From: Bradyrhizobium sp. 4
Lineage (GTDB): Bacteria; Pseudomonadota; Alphaproteobacteria; Rhizobiales; Xanthobacteraceae
NCBI RefSeq assembly: GCF_023100905.1
Contig: NZ_CP064686.1
Location: forward strand, 868,001 to 932,000
Reading direction: 5' to 3'
DNA length: 64,000 bases
Each line of letters begins with the position of its first letter. Positions within the stretch are counted from its first letter, which is position 1. Of the stretch, positions 1-9,054 are shown in pieces. The notes under the pieces were generated by a model. The model saw only the letters and a list, made by a program, of their open reading frames with translations, was not told the origin of the DNA and made no database searches. A program made the position numbers and the translations under genes.

Positions 1-47
1 TAAAGGCGCGGCGCCGGGCGCGGCGGAGGAGATTTGTTCGACAAGAT

Positions 48-1088
48 CTAGGCTGCTTTCTGTTCCAGGCCGCTTTGCCATTCGCCCCTAGAGGCGAGGC
101 CATTCATGCGCGCGCGATGACTGAATGCGTTTTGTCCGGCTGCGACGTTCTCGGCCTTACCCGACCAGGCCTTCTGCGGCGCGGCCTGGAGGGCGCGACC
201 GTAGGAGAAGGTCAGGCCCCAGGGCAGCGGGCCGAACTTGTGCATGGCGTTGAGGTGCGCCGTTGCCTCTTCGTCCGACTGGCCGCCGGAGAGGAAGGCG
301 ATGCCGGGCACCGCCGCGGGCACGCACGCTCTGAGCAGCCGTATCGTCTTCTCCGCGACCTCCTCGGCGGCAGCCTGCTTCGCAGACTTCTTGCCGGGGA
401 CTACCATATTCGGCTTCAGCACCATGCCCTCGAGCGCGACGCGCTGCACGCGCAATTCCTGAAACGTCTTGTTGAGTACACGGCTCGTCACCTCATAGCA
501 GCGATCGATGTCGTGATCGCCGTCCATCAGCACTTCGGGCTCGACGATCGGCACGATCTGCGCGGCCTGGCACAGCGCTGCATAACGCGCCAGCGCGTGG
601 GCGTTGACGCTGATCGCGGTCATCGAGGGGATGCCCCGGCCGTCAGTGCCACTGCCGATGTCGATCACCGCGCGCCATTTGGCGAAGCGCGCGCCGCGCT
701 CATAATACTTCTTCAGCCGTTCGGCGAGCTTGTCGAGCCCGACGGTGACGAGCTCTCCGGGGCACATCGGCAGGGGTTGCGTGCCTTCGTCGACCTTGAT
801 GCCGGGAATGGCGCCGCTCTGTTCGATCAGCTTGACCAGCGGCGTGCCATCCTTTGCGTTCTGCCAGATCGTCTCGTCATAGAGGATGACGCCGGAGATA
901 TAGCGGCTCATGGCTTCGTTCGAGCGGAACAGCATCTCGCGATAGTCGCGGCGGTTCTCTTCGGTGGATTCCACGCCGATCGCGTCGAAACGCTTCTTGA
1001 TGGTGCCTGAGGATTCGTCGGCGGCGAGGATGCCCTTGCCGGGCGCGACCAGAGCGGTCGCGATCCTGTTCAGCTCAGTCAGATTCAT
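48..1088 (-). CDS. Fructose-bisphosphate aldolase, class I
   Basis: The 346-residue protein should cleave fructose-1,6-bisphosphate to dihydroxyacetone phosphate and glyceraldehyde 3-phosphate through a Schiff-base lysine, in the cytoplasm. It shows the class I hallmarks: KGILAADESSGT near residue 20, ARFAKWRAVI in the middle and the active-site region VLKPNMVVPG, then FLSGGQSDEEA. I chose the internal ATG at 1088 because GGGAGGA lies just upstream and the protein then begins MNLTELNRIA, as in the family; the frame stays open further upstream without homology. It is the last gene of a minus-strand block that also encodes a class II aldolase, so two unrelated enzymes for the same reaction sit side by side. 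Identification is firm. Confidence 0.95.
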   Translation of the reverse strand: MNLTELNRIATALVAPGKGILAADESSGTIKKRFDAIGVESTEENRRDYREMLFRSNEAMSRYISGVILYDETIWQNAKDGTPLVKLIEQSGAIPGIKVDEGTQPLPMCPGELVTVGLDKLAERLKKYYERGARFAKWRAVIDIGSGTDGRGIPSMTAISVNAHALARYAALCQAAQIVPIVEPEVLMDGDHDIDRCYEVTSRVLNKTFQELRVQRVALEGMVLKPNMVVPGKKSAKQAAAEEVAEKTIRLLRACVPAAVPGIAFLSGGQSDEEATAHLNAMHKFGPLPWGLTFSYGRALQAAPQKAWSGKAENVAAGQNAFSHRARMNGLASRGEWQSGLEQKAA

Positions 1089-1207
1089 CGAGATGTCCTC
1101 CCAAAACGATTCTGCCCTTGCCGGCGAAAATAGACCGTTCTCGGGCAAATGCCGAGTTAACGTTCGTCGCAGGGTAGGGGGGAGGGGCTTTGGTGCCGGC
1201 AACAAGG

Positions 1208-1238
1208 CGTCATCCCGGGCTTACCGCCCGGAATGACG
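1208..1238. repeat. Intergenic palindrome between the two aldolase genes
   Basis: Arms beginning CGTCATCCCGGGC pair with GCCCGGAATGACG around a short loop. This is the style of dispersed palindromic repeat common between Bradyrhizobium genes. It could also act as a transcription terminator for the class II aldolase gene, but no T-run follows. Confidence 0.6.
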
Positions 1239-1255
1239 GAGAAAGTGGGGCTGGC

Positions 1256-2323
1256 TTACGCCACCTTCGGGGCGAGCTCGCCCTTGGCGTAGCGCTTGGC
1301 CATCTCGGCCGTGGTCAGCACCTTCTTGATCTTGGAGGCTTGGCCAGCGGTATTGAATTCCTGGAGCCGCTGCTTGCACAGCTTGGTCATCGCTTCCATC
1401 GCGGGCTTCAGGTATTTGCGCGGGTCGAACTCTTCCGGATTGTCCTTGAGCACTTTCCGGATCTGGCCGGTCATCGCCATGCGGTTGTCGGTGTCGATGT
1501 TGATCTTGCGCACGCCGTTCTTGATGCCGCGCTGGATCTCGGCCACCGGCACGCCCCAGGTCGGCTTCATCTTGCCGCCATAGGCGTTGATGATGTCCTG
1601 GAGGTCCTGGGGCACCGACGAGGAGCCGTGCATGACGAGATGCATGTTCGGCAGCTTGCGGTGGATCTCCTCGATCACGTTCATGGCGAGGATGTCGCCG
1701 TCGGGCTTGCGGGTGAATTTGTAGGCGCCGTGAGACGTCCCCATCGCGATCGCGAGCGCGTCGACCTGGGTCTCCTGGACGAACTTCACGGCTTCATCCG
1801 GATTGGTCAGGAGCTGGTCGTGGCTGAGCTTGCCCTCGGCGCCGTGGCCGTCTTCCTTGTCGCCCATGCCGGTCTCGAGCGAGCCGAGTACGCCGAGCTC
1901 GCCCTCGACCGAGATGCCCCCGAGATGCGCCATCTCGGTCACGGTCTTGGTGACGCCGACATTGTAGCCCCAGTCGCCAGGGGTCTTGCCGTCCGCCTTG
2001 AGCGAGCCGTCCATCATGACCGAGGTGAAGCCGGCCTGGATCGCGGTCATGCAGGTTGCCGGCTCGTTGCCGTGGTCGAGATGCACGCAGACCGGGATGT
2101 GCGGGTAGATCTCGGTCACCGCGTCCATCATGTGCTTGAGCATGACGTCGTTGGCGTAGGAGCGCGCACCGCGCGAGGCCTGGATGATGACGGGCGCGTC
2201 GACTTGGTTGGCCGCGTCCATGATCGCCAGTGCCTGCTCCATGTTGTTGATGTTGAAGGCCGGGACGCCGTAATCGTTCTCCGCCGCATGGTCGAGCAAT
2301 TGACGCAACGTGATCCGAGCCAT
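1256..2323 (-). CDS. fba: Fructose-bisphosphate aldolase, class II (zinc-dependent)
   Basis: A 355-residue class II aldolase of the long, Calvin-cycle-associated subtype. It starts MARITLRQLLDHAAENDYGV and contains the zinc and substrate motifs VCVHLDHGN, VMMDGSL, AMGTSHGAYK and VMHGSSSVP, ending NTAGQASKIKKV. The ATG at 2323 matches the family N-terminus; an upstream in-frame extension shows no homology. It lies downstream of pgk in the same orientation, consistent with a sugar-phosphate operon tkt-gap-pgk-fba. It catalyses the same reaction as the neighbouring class I enzyme, so the two may be used under different metal or carbon conditions; that is inference. Confidence 0.95.
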   Translation of the reverse strand: MARITLRQLLDHAAENDYGVPAFNINNMEQALAIMDAANQVDAPVIIQASRGARSYANDVMLKHMMDAVTEIYPHIPVCVHLDHGNEPATCMTAIQAGFTSVMMDGSLKADGKTPGDWGYNVGVTKTVTEMAHLGGISVEGELGVLGSLETGMGDKEDGHGAEGKLSHDQLLTNPDEAVKFVQETQVDALAIAMGTSHGAYKFTRKPDGDILAMNVIEEIHRKLPNMHLVMHGSSSVPQDLQDIINAYGGKMKPTWGVPVAEIQRGIKNGVRKINIDTDNRMAMTGQIRKVLKDNPEEFDPRKYLKPAMEAMTKLCKQRLQEFNTAGQASKIKKVLTTAEMAKRYAKGELAPKVA

Positions 2324-2388
2324 CTGTGTTTTTCTCCCGTTTGGGCCTGCAAGGCCACTGCTGAAGGCGGCTACGACTTGCCGACCGA

Positions 2389-3585
2389 TTACTTGGTGCG
2401 CAGAACTTCGACGCCGGGCAGGGGCTTGCCTTCCATCCATTCAAGAAATGCGCCACCGGCGGTCGAGACATAGGTGAACTGACCGGCCACATGGGCCTGG
2501 TTGAGGGCCGCGACGGTGTCGCCGCCGCCCGCGATCGAGACCAGCTTCTTGGCCTTGGTGCGCTCTGCGGCATGCTTGGCGGCGGACATCGTGCCGCGGT
2601 CGAACGGCTGCATCTCGAAGGCACCGAGCGGTCCGTTCCAGACCAGCGTCGCCGCATCGTCGATCGCGGCATGGACACGCGCGATCGACTGCGGACCGAC
2701 GTCGAGGATCATGCCGTCGGCCGGGATCGCGTCGAGGCCATAGGCATGCGACGGCGCGTTGGCCGCGAAATGATAGGCGACGGTGGCGTCGACCGGCAGG
2801 ATGATGGCGCAGTTGGCGGCTTCCGCCTTTTCCATGATGCGCAACGCGGTCGCGGCGAGATCCTTCTCGGCGAGCGACTTGCCGATGCCGACGCCCTGGG
2901 CGTGCAGGAAGGTGTTGGCCATGCCGCCGCCGATCACGAGCGCGTCGACCTTGGTCACGAGGTTTTCGAGCAGGTCGATCTTGGTCGAGACCTTGGCGCC
3001 GCCGATGATCGCGATGACGGGCTTGGTCGGTGAGCCCAGCGCCTTCTCCAGCGCGACCAATTCGGCCTGCATGGTGCGGCCGGCATAGGCGGGCAGCTTG
3101 TGGCCGAGGCCTTCGGTCGAGGCATGGGCGCGGTGCGCGGCCGAGAACGCGTCATTGACCCAGATGTCGCCGAGTTTTGCGAGCTCCGCGACAAAGGCCG
3201 GATCGTTCTTCTCTTCCTCTTTGTGGAAGCGGGTGTTTTCCAGACAGAGGATGTCGCCGTCCTTCAGCGCCGCCACGGCCTTGGCTGCGGGCTCGCCGAT
3301 ACAGTCGTCGGCGAAGCCTACGGGCTTCTTCACGACCTTCGACAGCGCCTCGGCGACGGGCTTGAGCGAGTCCTTGGCATCGCGTCCTTTCGGCCGACCG
3401 AAATGCGCGAGCAGGATGACCTTGCCGCCCTTGTCGGAGATTTCGGTGATGGTCGGCGCGACGCGCTCGAGCCGGGTCGCGTCGCTGACGCGCCCGTTCT
3501 CCATGGGCACGTTGAGATCGACGCGCAGCAGCACGCGCTTGCCCTTCACGTCGACGTCGTCGAGGGTGCGGAATTTGTTGGTCAC
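2389..3585 (-). CDS. pgk: Phosphoglycerate kinase
   Basis: The 398-residue enzyme transfers phosphate between 1,3-bisphosphoglycerate and ADP in glycolysis, and in reverse in the Calvin cycle. Visible motifs: LLRVDLNVPM (substrate binding), LAHFGRPKG, IGGAKVSTKI, NGPLGAFE and the nucleotide loop SIAGGGDTVAAL. Length is normal. The start is a GTG at 3585: the protein then begins MTNKFRTLDDVDVKG, AGGGGAT lies upstream, and the GTG overlaps the stop of the preceding 52-aa gene (GTGA), suggesting translational coupling. It is flanked by gap upstream and class II aldolase downstream. Confidence 0.96.
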   Translation of the reverse strand: MTNKFRTLDDVDVKGKRVLLRVDLNVPMENGRVSDATRLERVAPTITEISDKGGKVILLAHFGRPKGRDAKDSLKPVAEALSKVVKKPVGFADDCIGEPAAKAVAALKDGDILCLENTRFHKEEEKNDPAFVAELAKLGDIWVNDAFSAAHRAHASTEGLGHKLPAYAGRTMQAELVALEKALGSPTKPVIAIIGGAKVSTKIDLLENLVTKVDALVIGGGMANTFLHAQGVGIGKSLAEKDLAATALRIMEKAEAANCAIILPVDATVAYHFAANAPSHAYGLDAIPADGMILDVGPQSIARVHAAIDDAATLVWNGPLGAFEMQPFDRGTMSAAKHAAERTKAKKLVSIAGGGDTVAALNQAHVAGQFTYVSTAGGAFLEWMEGKPLPGVEVLRTK

Positions 3586-3740
3586 GAGGGATCCCCTGAA
3601 CCGCCTTGGGTAATGTTGGGCCAGTCCTCGATCTTCCGATCCGGATCGGGCTTGATCTTCGAGCCCGATCGCAAGAACAGGAACAACAGGCCGCCGATCA
3701 ACGCCAAGAGGAGCGCGAGGGCGACGAGTTGCGAGGTCAT
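3582..3740 (-). CDS. Small single-pass membrane protein coupled to pgk
   Basis: A 52-residue peptide not previously obvious because of its size. It starts MTSQLVALALLLALIGG, has one strongly hydrophobic segment (about residues 4-23) and a polar tail ending GGSGDPS. Its TGA overlaps the GTG start of pgk by four bases, so it is positioned for translational coupling, and it sits in the otherwise unexplained gap between gap and pgk. No function can be assigned. The good membrane segment, the exact overlap and the absence of stops argue that it is a real gene; conservation has not been tested here. Confidence 0.6.
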   Translation of the reverse strand: MTSQLVALALLLALIGGLLFLFLRSGSKIKPDPDRKIEDWPNITQGGSGDPS

Positions 3741-3773
3741 GGCGTTCTCCGGCTGTGCCGTGACGCGTGTTGG

Positions 3774-4781
<1,008 letters not shown>

Positions 4782-4857
4782 GTTTCGTCTCCTTCAATGA
4801 CCGTTGTCATCCCGCACAACGCGCTAGCGCGCCTGCGAGGGTTTTTTTAGGGCGGAC

Positions 4858-4874
4858 GCCCGGTTCGGCCGGGC
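4858..4874. repeat. Short hairpin between tkt and gap
   Basis: GCCCGG and CCGGGC pair around a five-base loop downstream of tkt. There is no T-run on the minus strand, so a factor-independent terminator is doubtful. Confidence 0.3.
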
Positions 4875-4927
4875 GGGGCTTGATCATATGAGAGTTAGGT
4901 AGTCCTTTTTTTCGGCAATCTCAACTC

Positions 4928-6913
4928 TCAGGAAACGCGTTTCAGAACGGCGTTAACCGCGGCCTCGGCGGTAATGCCAAAGTGCTGGAATACCTTGTTG
5001 AGAGGGGCGCTGGCGCCGAAGGAGTGCATGCCGATAAACTCGCCATCCTGGCCGATCACGGCGTCCCAGCCCCAGCGTACGGCGGCCTCGATCGCGACCT
5101 TGACCGGGGCGTTGCCGATGATCTCGTCGCGGCGCTCCTTTGGTTGCGCTAGCAGGAGCTCGAGCGAGGGAACCGAAACCACCCGGGTCGGAATGCCGCG
5201 CTCGGCGAGCTGCTTCTGGGCGGCCACGGCCATCTCCACTTCGGAGCCGGAAGCAAACAGTGTCGCCTTGGCTTCGCCCTGGGCGGCCACCAGCTCGTAG
5301 GCACCGAACCGGCAGGGGCTCTCGTTCGGCGCGGCGGTGCGCAGTTGCGGCAGGTTCTGCCGGGTCAGCGCCAGGACTGTCGGGCCGTCGATGCGGTTGA
5401 GCGCGAGCTCCCAGCACTCGGCAACCTCGATGGAATCGCACGGGCGGAACACGCGCATGTTGGGAATGGCGCGAAGTGCTGAGAGATGCTCGACCGGCTG
5501 GTGGGTCGGGCCGTCTTCGCCGAGGCCAATGGAATCATGGGTCATGACATAAACGACGCCGGTCCCCATCAACGCGGCGAGCCGCATCGCGGGCCGGGCA
5601 TAATCCGTGAACACCAGGAACGTCGCGCCGTTCGGCGCAAAGCCGCCGTGCAGGAAGATGCCGTTCATCGCCGCGCACATGCCGTGCTCGCGGATGCCGT
5701 AATGGATGAAGCGGCCCTTCGGCGTCTTGGCCGAGAACGCAGTCGCCGACTTCGCCTTGTTGTTGTTGGAGCCGGTGAGATCGGCCGAGCCCGCCAGAAA
5801 CTCCATCGGCATCGCGCCGGCAATCACTTCGATCACGGCTTCGGAAGATTTGCGGGTCGCCGCATTCATCGGCTTTTCCAAGAGCTCCTTCTTGTAGCCC
5901 TTGAACGCCTTTGCCAGCGCGGCCGGGCGCTCGTGGCGCAGCCGACGCTCGAACTCGGCGCGCTTGCGGCTGCCGAGTTCACCGAGCCTTGCTTCCCATT
6001 CCTGGCGTGCCGCCGCGCCACGGCTGCCGGCCGCGCGCCAGGCCTTGAGCACGTCGTCGGGCACCGAGAACGGCTCCAGCGAAATGCCGAGATTTTCCTT
6101 GGCGGCCTTGAGTTCGTCGGCACCGAGCGCTTCGCCGTGCACTTTGTTGGTGCCGGCCTTGTGCGGCGCGCCGAAGCCGATGGTGGTGCGGCACGCAATC
6201 AGCGTCGGCTTGTTTGATTTCTGCGCGCGCGTGATCGCGGCCGATATCGCGGCCTGGTCGTGGCCGTCGATCTTTTCGGCTGCCCAACCCGCCGATTTGA
6301 ACCGCTTCACCTGGTCCACGGAATCGGAGATCGAGGTCGGGCCATCGATCGAGATGCCGTTGTCGTCATACAGCACGATCAGCTTGTTGAGCTTCCAGTG
6401 CCCGGCCATCGCGATCGCTTCCTGCGACACGCCTTCCATCAAATCGCCGTCGGAAGCGATCACATAGGTGTGGTGATCGACGATCTTCTTGCCGAACTCG
6501 GCCGCGAGCATCTTCTCGGCGAGCGCCATGCCGACGGCGGTGGAAATGCCCTGGCCGAGCGGACCGGTGGTGGTCTCGATGCCCTTGGTGTGGCCGTGCT
6601 CGGGATGTCCCGGAGTCAGTGATCCCAACTGGCGAAAGTCCTTGAGCTGGTCGATCGTCATCTCGGGGCTGCCGATCAGATACAGCAGCGAATAGATCAG
6701 CATCGAGCCGTGCCCGGCCGAGAGCACGAAGCGGTCCCGGTCCGGCCAGTCCAGCGCGGCGACGTCGAATTTCAGGAATTGCGTGAACAGCACGGTCGCC
6801 ATGTCGGCGGCGCCCATCGGCAGGCCGGGGTGACCCGATTTCGCCTTCTCGACGCCGTCCATGGCAAGGCCGCGGATCGCATTGGCCATACGGTTGTGAT
6901 CGACCTGCGTCAT
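4928..6913 (-). CDS. tkt: Transketolase
   Basis: The 661-residue thiamine-diphosphate enzyme moves two-carbon units between sugar phosphates in the pentose phosphate and Calvin pathways. Order of domains: N-terminal pyrophosphate domain with GHPGLPMGAADMA, the ThDP/Mg motif SDGDLMEGVSQEA and YDDNGISIDGP; middle pyrimidine domain with GIREHGMCAAMNG and DSIGLGEDGPTHQP; C-terminal domain with LFASGSEVEMA and MHSFGASAP. Full length. It is the first gene of the minus-strand block tkt-gap-52aa-pgk-fba-aldolase I. Confidence 0.97.
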   Translation of the reverse strand: MTQVDHNRMANAIRGLAMDGVEKAKSGHPGLPMGAADMATVLFTQFLKFDVAALDWPDRDRFVLSAGHGSMLIYSLLYLIGSPEMTIDQLKDFRQLGSLTPGHPEHGHTKGIETTTGPLGQGISTAVGMALAEKMLAAEFGKKIVDHHTYVIASDGDLMEGVSQEAIAMAGHWKLNKLIVLYDDNGISIDGPTSISDSVDQVKRFKSAGWAAEKIDGHDQAAISAAITRAQKSNKPTLIACRTTIGFGAPHKAGTNKVHGEALGADELKAAKENLGISLEPFSVPDDVLKAWRAAGSRGAAARQEWEARLGELGSRKRAEFERRLRHERPAALAKAFKGYKKELLEKPMNAATRKSSEAVIEVIAGAMPMEFLAGSADLTGSNNNKAKSATAFSAKTPKGRFIHYGIREHGMCAAMNGIFLHGGFAPNGATFLVFTDYARPAMRLAALMGTGVVYVMTHDSIGLGEDGPTHQPVEHLSALRAIPNMRVFRPCDSIEVAECWELALNRIDGPTVLALTRQNLPQLRTAAPNESPCRFGAYELVAAQGEAKATLFASGSEVEMAVAAQKQLAERGIPTRVVSVPSLELLLAQPKERRDEIIGNAPVKVAIEAAVRWGWDAVIGQDGEFIGMHSFGASAPLNKVFQHFGITAEAAVNAVLKRVS

Positions 6914-7141
6914 GTCTGAAAATCCGTCTGAAATGAGGCGCTTGTGGCTGGATTTGGCCGCGCCGGAAGGAGCCTTTCGGCCGCTGGGGTCGCGGCTGGG
7001 ATAGCATCTCGGTTCCGGCAGGCCAAGGCAATCAAACGCCGGTTTGGCCGTAAAAGTTGCTTACGGCATGATCCGGACCCGCAGGGCCGCGTTAGCGCAA
7101 AGTGGAGGCCGGTTTTCCGGCCAGGTCATGCCCGGCAGGAA

Positions 7142-7178
7142 CTGATAGATCGGGATGAATCCCATCCCGATCTATCAG
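7142..7178. repeat. Perfect 16-bp inverted repeat
   Basis: Arms CTGATAGATCGGGATG and CATCCCGATCTATCAG are perfectly complementary around a five-base loop. It lies in the roughly 420-base space between divergent tkt and the zapA cluster. No T-run follows. It may be a dispersed repeat or a strong RNA hairpin. The rest of 6914-7337 shows no other recognisable feature. Confidence 0.6.
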
Positions 7179-7337
7179 TGCATAGTTTCGTGGCGGCGTT
7201 GCGCTCCGCTAGCTTGCCACGTAAATTTCTGCTTCTAACCGCTTGCCGAACCGAGTCTTTTGCCGGACGGCAAGCTCCAAGGTAAATGCCCAAAGGAAAA
7301 GCCCAAGGGCAAGGCCACAGGTTCCGCCGCTGACTGC

Positions 7338-7658
7338 ATGAACGATCGCGTATCCAACAGCTCTGCCATGACCGAGTCCTCGGCCGTCGAGATCGAGATC
7401 GCGACCCGCAGGCTCATGGCGGCGCTCGACTCGCTCGAAAGCGCCGTGGAGCGGCGGCGCGATGCCGATCGCGACGAGAACGAGCTCGCGGCGCGAATCC
7501 AGGCGCTCGGCGCGGACCGCTCGCGGCTTGCCGACGAACTCGACGGTGCGCTGGTGAAGGCGCGCAAGCTCGAGCGCTCCAGCCGCGAGATCTCCGATCG
7601 GCTGGATTCCGCGATCGTCACGATTCGCTCGGTGCTCGATACCGGAGAGGACGGATGA
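7338..7658 (+). CDS. DUF4164-like small coiled-coil protein upstream of zapA
   Basis: A protein of about 106 residues made almost entirely of charged heptad-like sequence (IEIATRRLMAALDSLESAV onwards), typical of a short coiled coil. It resembles the DUF4164 family that precedes zapA in Rhizobiales. Its TGA overlaps the zapA ATG by four bases, so the two are probably co-translated and may act together in division. The start is uncertain: ATGs at 7338 and 7368 are both possible and neither has a clear ribosome binding site. Confidence 0.75.
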   Translation: MNDRVSNSSAMTESSAVEIEIATRRLMAALDSLESAVERRRDADRDENELAARIQALGADRSRLADELDGALVKARKLERSSREISDRLDSAIVTIRSVLDTGEDG

Positions 7659-8038
7659 GCCACATCAACGTCACCATCAACGGCCGGCAATACCGCATGG
7701 CCTGCGAGGAAGGCCAGGAGGTGCGGCTGCTCAAGCTCGCCGAAAGCCTGGAGACGCGGATTCAGTCGCTGCGCGGAAAGTTCGGCGAGATCGGTGATGC
7801 CAGGCTCACCGTAATGGCGGCGCTGACCGTCTGCGACGAATTGGTCGACGCCGGCAATCGCATCCGGACCATGGAGCAGGAACTGACCGAGCTACGGGAT
7901 TTCCGCAACGCCGCCGTCGAGCGCGCCCGGCTGACCCAGACCGCGGTCGTGAACGCACTGAACTCTGCGGCCGAGCGCATCGAGAAGTCGACCCAGGTCC
8001 TGAACCGCACCGTCGGCAACGGGATCGCCATCGGCTGA
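7655..8038 (+). CDS. zapA: Cell division protein ZapA
   Basis: The 127-residue protein matches ZapA, which bundles FtsZ filaments at mid-cell. The N-terminal globular part (VTINGRQYRMACEEGQE, then LLKLAESLETRI) is followed by a long coiled coil. ATGA overlap with the upstream gene. It is followed by 6S RNA and fau, an order conserved in many proteobacteria, which supports all three assignments. Confidence 0.92.
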   Translation: MSHINVTINGRQYRMACEEGQEVRLLKLAESLETRIQSLRGKFGEIGDARLTVMAALTVCDELVDAGNRIRTMEQELTELRDFRNAAVERARLTQTAVVNALNSAAERIEKSTQVLNRTVGNGIAIG

Positions 8039-8086
8039 CCGTTCACCGGGCTGGCGATTCGTCAGCATCGTTGTTACATTGCCCGA

Positions 8087-8245
8087 GCGGGGCTGCGACG
8101 CGCGTCAGGAGCCATTATCCCCGGGGCCTTATCGATCCTTTAGGGAACTGTCCCTGGCCGGGCCCGTGGGCTCGGACATATGGTGCCCACCTACTTTCGT
8201 AGGGAACTCCGGGATCGAGTGCTTCAACGGCGTTCGCGGCTTCGC
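8087..8245 (+). ncRNA. ssrS: 6S RNA
   Basis: The interval lies between zapA and the 5-formyl-THF cyclo-ligase gene, the usual place for 6S RNA. The ends pair in a 12-bp closing stem (GCGGGGCTGCGA with the strand ending CGGCTTCGC, including G-U pairs), enclosing about 135 nt with complementary halves around a central bubble, the open-promoter mimic that sequesters sigma70 RNA polymerase. A T-rich stretch follows. Total length about 159 nt is normal. Exact ends are inferred from pairing. Confidence 0.85.
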
Positions 8246-8302
8246 ACTGTTTTCTTCTGGCAATGCGTCCTCATCGAATTGCGTCCACGACAAACCGGCA
8301 GT

Positions 8303-8422
8303 GTCATGCCCCGCGAAAGCGGGGCATCCAGTACGCCGCGGCGTCGATGTTTGATCACTGGCGTCTCTGGAATACTGGATCACCCGCCCCAGTGCGCAAG
8401 GGCGCACAAGGCGGGTGATGAC
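8303..8422. repeat. Composite dispersed palindromic repeat
   Basis: Contains hairpin GCCCCGC-GAAA-GCGGGGC and a second one pairing CACCCGCC with GGCGGGTG, flanked by GTCAT and ATGAC. This is a Bradyrhizobium-type intergenic repeat between 6S RNA and fau. Confidence 0.6.
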
Positions 8423-8457
8423 GGCGGAGCAAGGCTCAGCCTTCGGAGCAAGCGCGC

Positions 8458-9054
8458 ATGACCAACACCAAAGCCGAACTCCGCGCCAAGGCCCTCGCGG
8501 CGCGCGATGCGCTGAGCGACAAGAAACGCACCGCCGCCGCCGCCAAGCTCGCCAAGCGCGGGCTGCCATTCTCGCTGCTGCCGGGCAGCATCGTGTCAGG
8601 CTATTCGCCGATCCGCAGCGAGATCGATCCGATGCCGCTGCTGAAGAAGCTGGCCGAGCAGGGCGCCAGGCTCGCGCTGCCTTGCGTCACCGCGCGCGGC
8701 CAGGCGCTGATCTTCCGCATCTTCCATCCCAACGATCGCCTGATGCTCGGCCCGCTCGGCATTCCCGAGCCGTCGCCTGGGGCCGCTGAAGTCATTCCGG
8801 ACATCATGCTGACGCCGCTCGCTGCCTTCGATCGTCTCGGCCATCGCATCGGCTATGGCGCGGGGCACTACGACCACACCTTCGCGCATCTGCGAAAAGC
8901 CAAGACCATCGTCGGCATCGGGCTCGCTTTCGCAGCGCAGGAGATCAAGGCGGTTCCGGCACTAGCCCACGACGTGGCGCTGGATTATGTGCTAACGGAA
9001 TCCGACGTATTCGATTTCCGGAGTTCTGAAGTTGCGCATTCTCTTCGTGGGTGA
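8458..9054 (+). CDS. fau: 5-formyltetrahydrofolate cyclo-ligase
   Basis: The 198-residue enzyme converts 5-formyl-THF to 5,10-methenyl-THF using ATP, recycling folate. Motifs: N-terminal KAELRAKALAARDAL, SGYSPIRSEIDP, and the C-terminal ATP/substrate loop DRLGHRIGYGAGHYD. Full length. Its 3' end overlaps the next gene by 23 bases. The zapA-ssrS-fau order is the conserved 6S RNA neighbourhood. Confidence 0.93.
   Translation: MTNTKAELRAKALAARDALSDKKRTAAAAKLAKRGLPFSLLPGSIVSGYSPIRSEIDPMPLLKKLAEQGARLALPCVTARGQALIFRIFHPNDRLMLGPLGIPEPSPGAAEVIPDIMLTPLAAFDRLGHRIGYGAGHYDHTFAHLRKAKTIVGIGLAFAAQEIKAVPALAHDVALDYVLTESDVFDFRSSEVAHSLRG

Noticed and set aside
75..1010. Long plus-strand open frame opposite the class I aldolase
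   Set aside because: It is the antisense shadow of a high-GC gene; the same holds for the long frames opposite pgk, tkt, the molybdenum subunit and both chemoreceptors.
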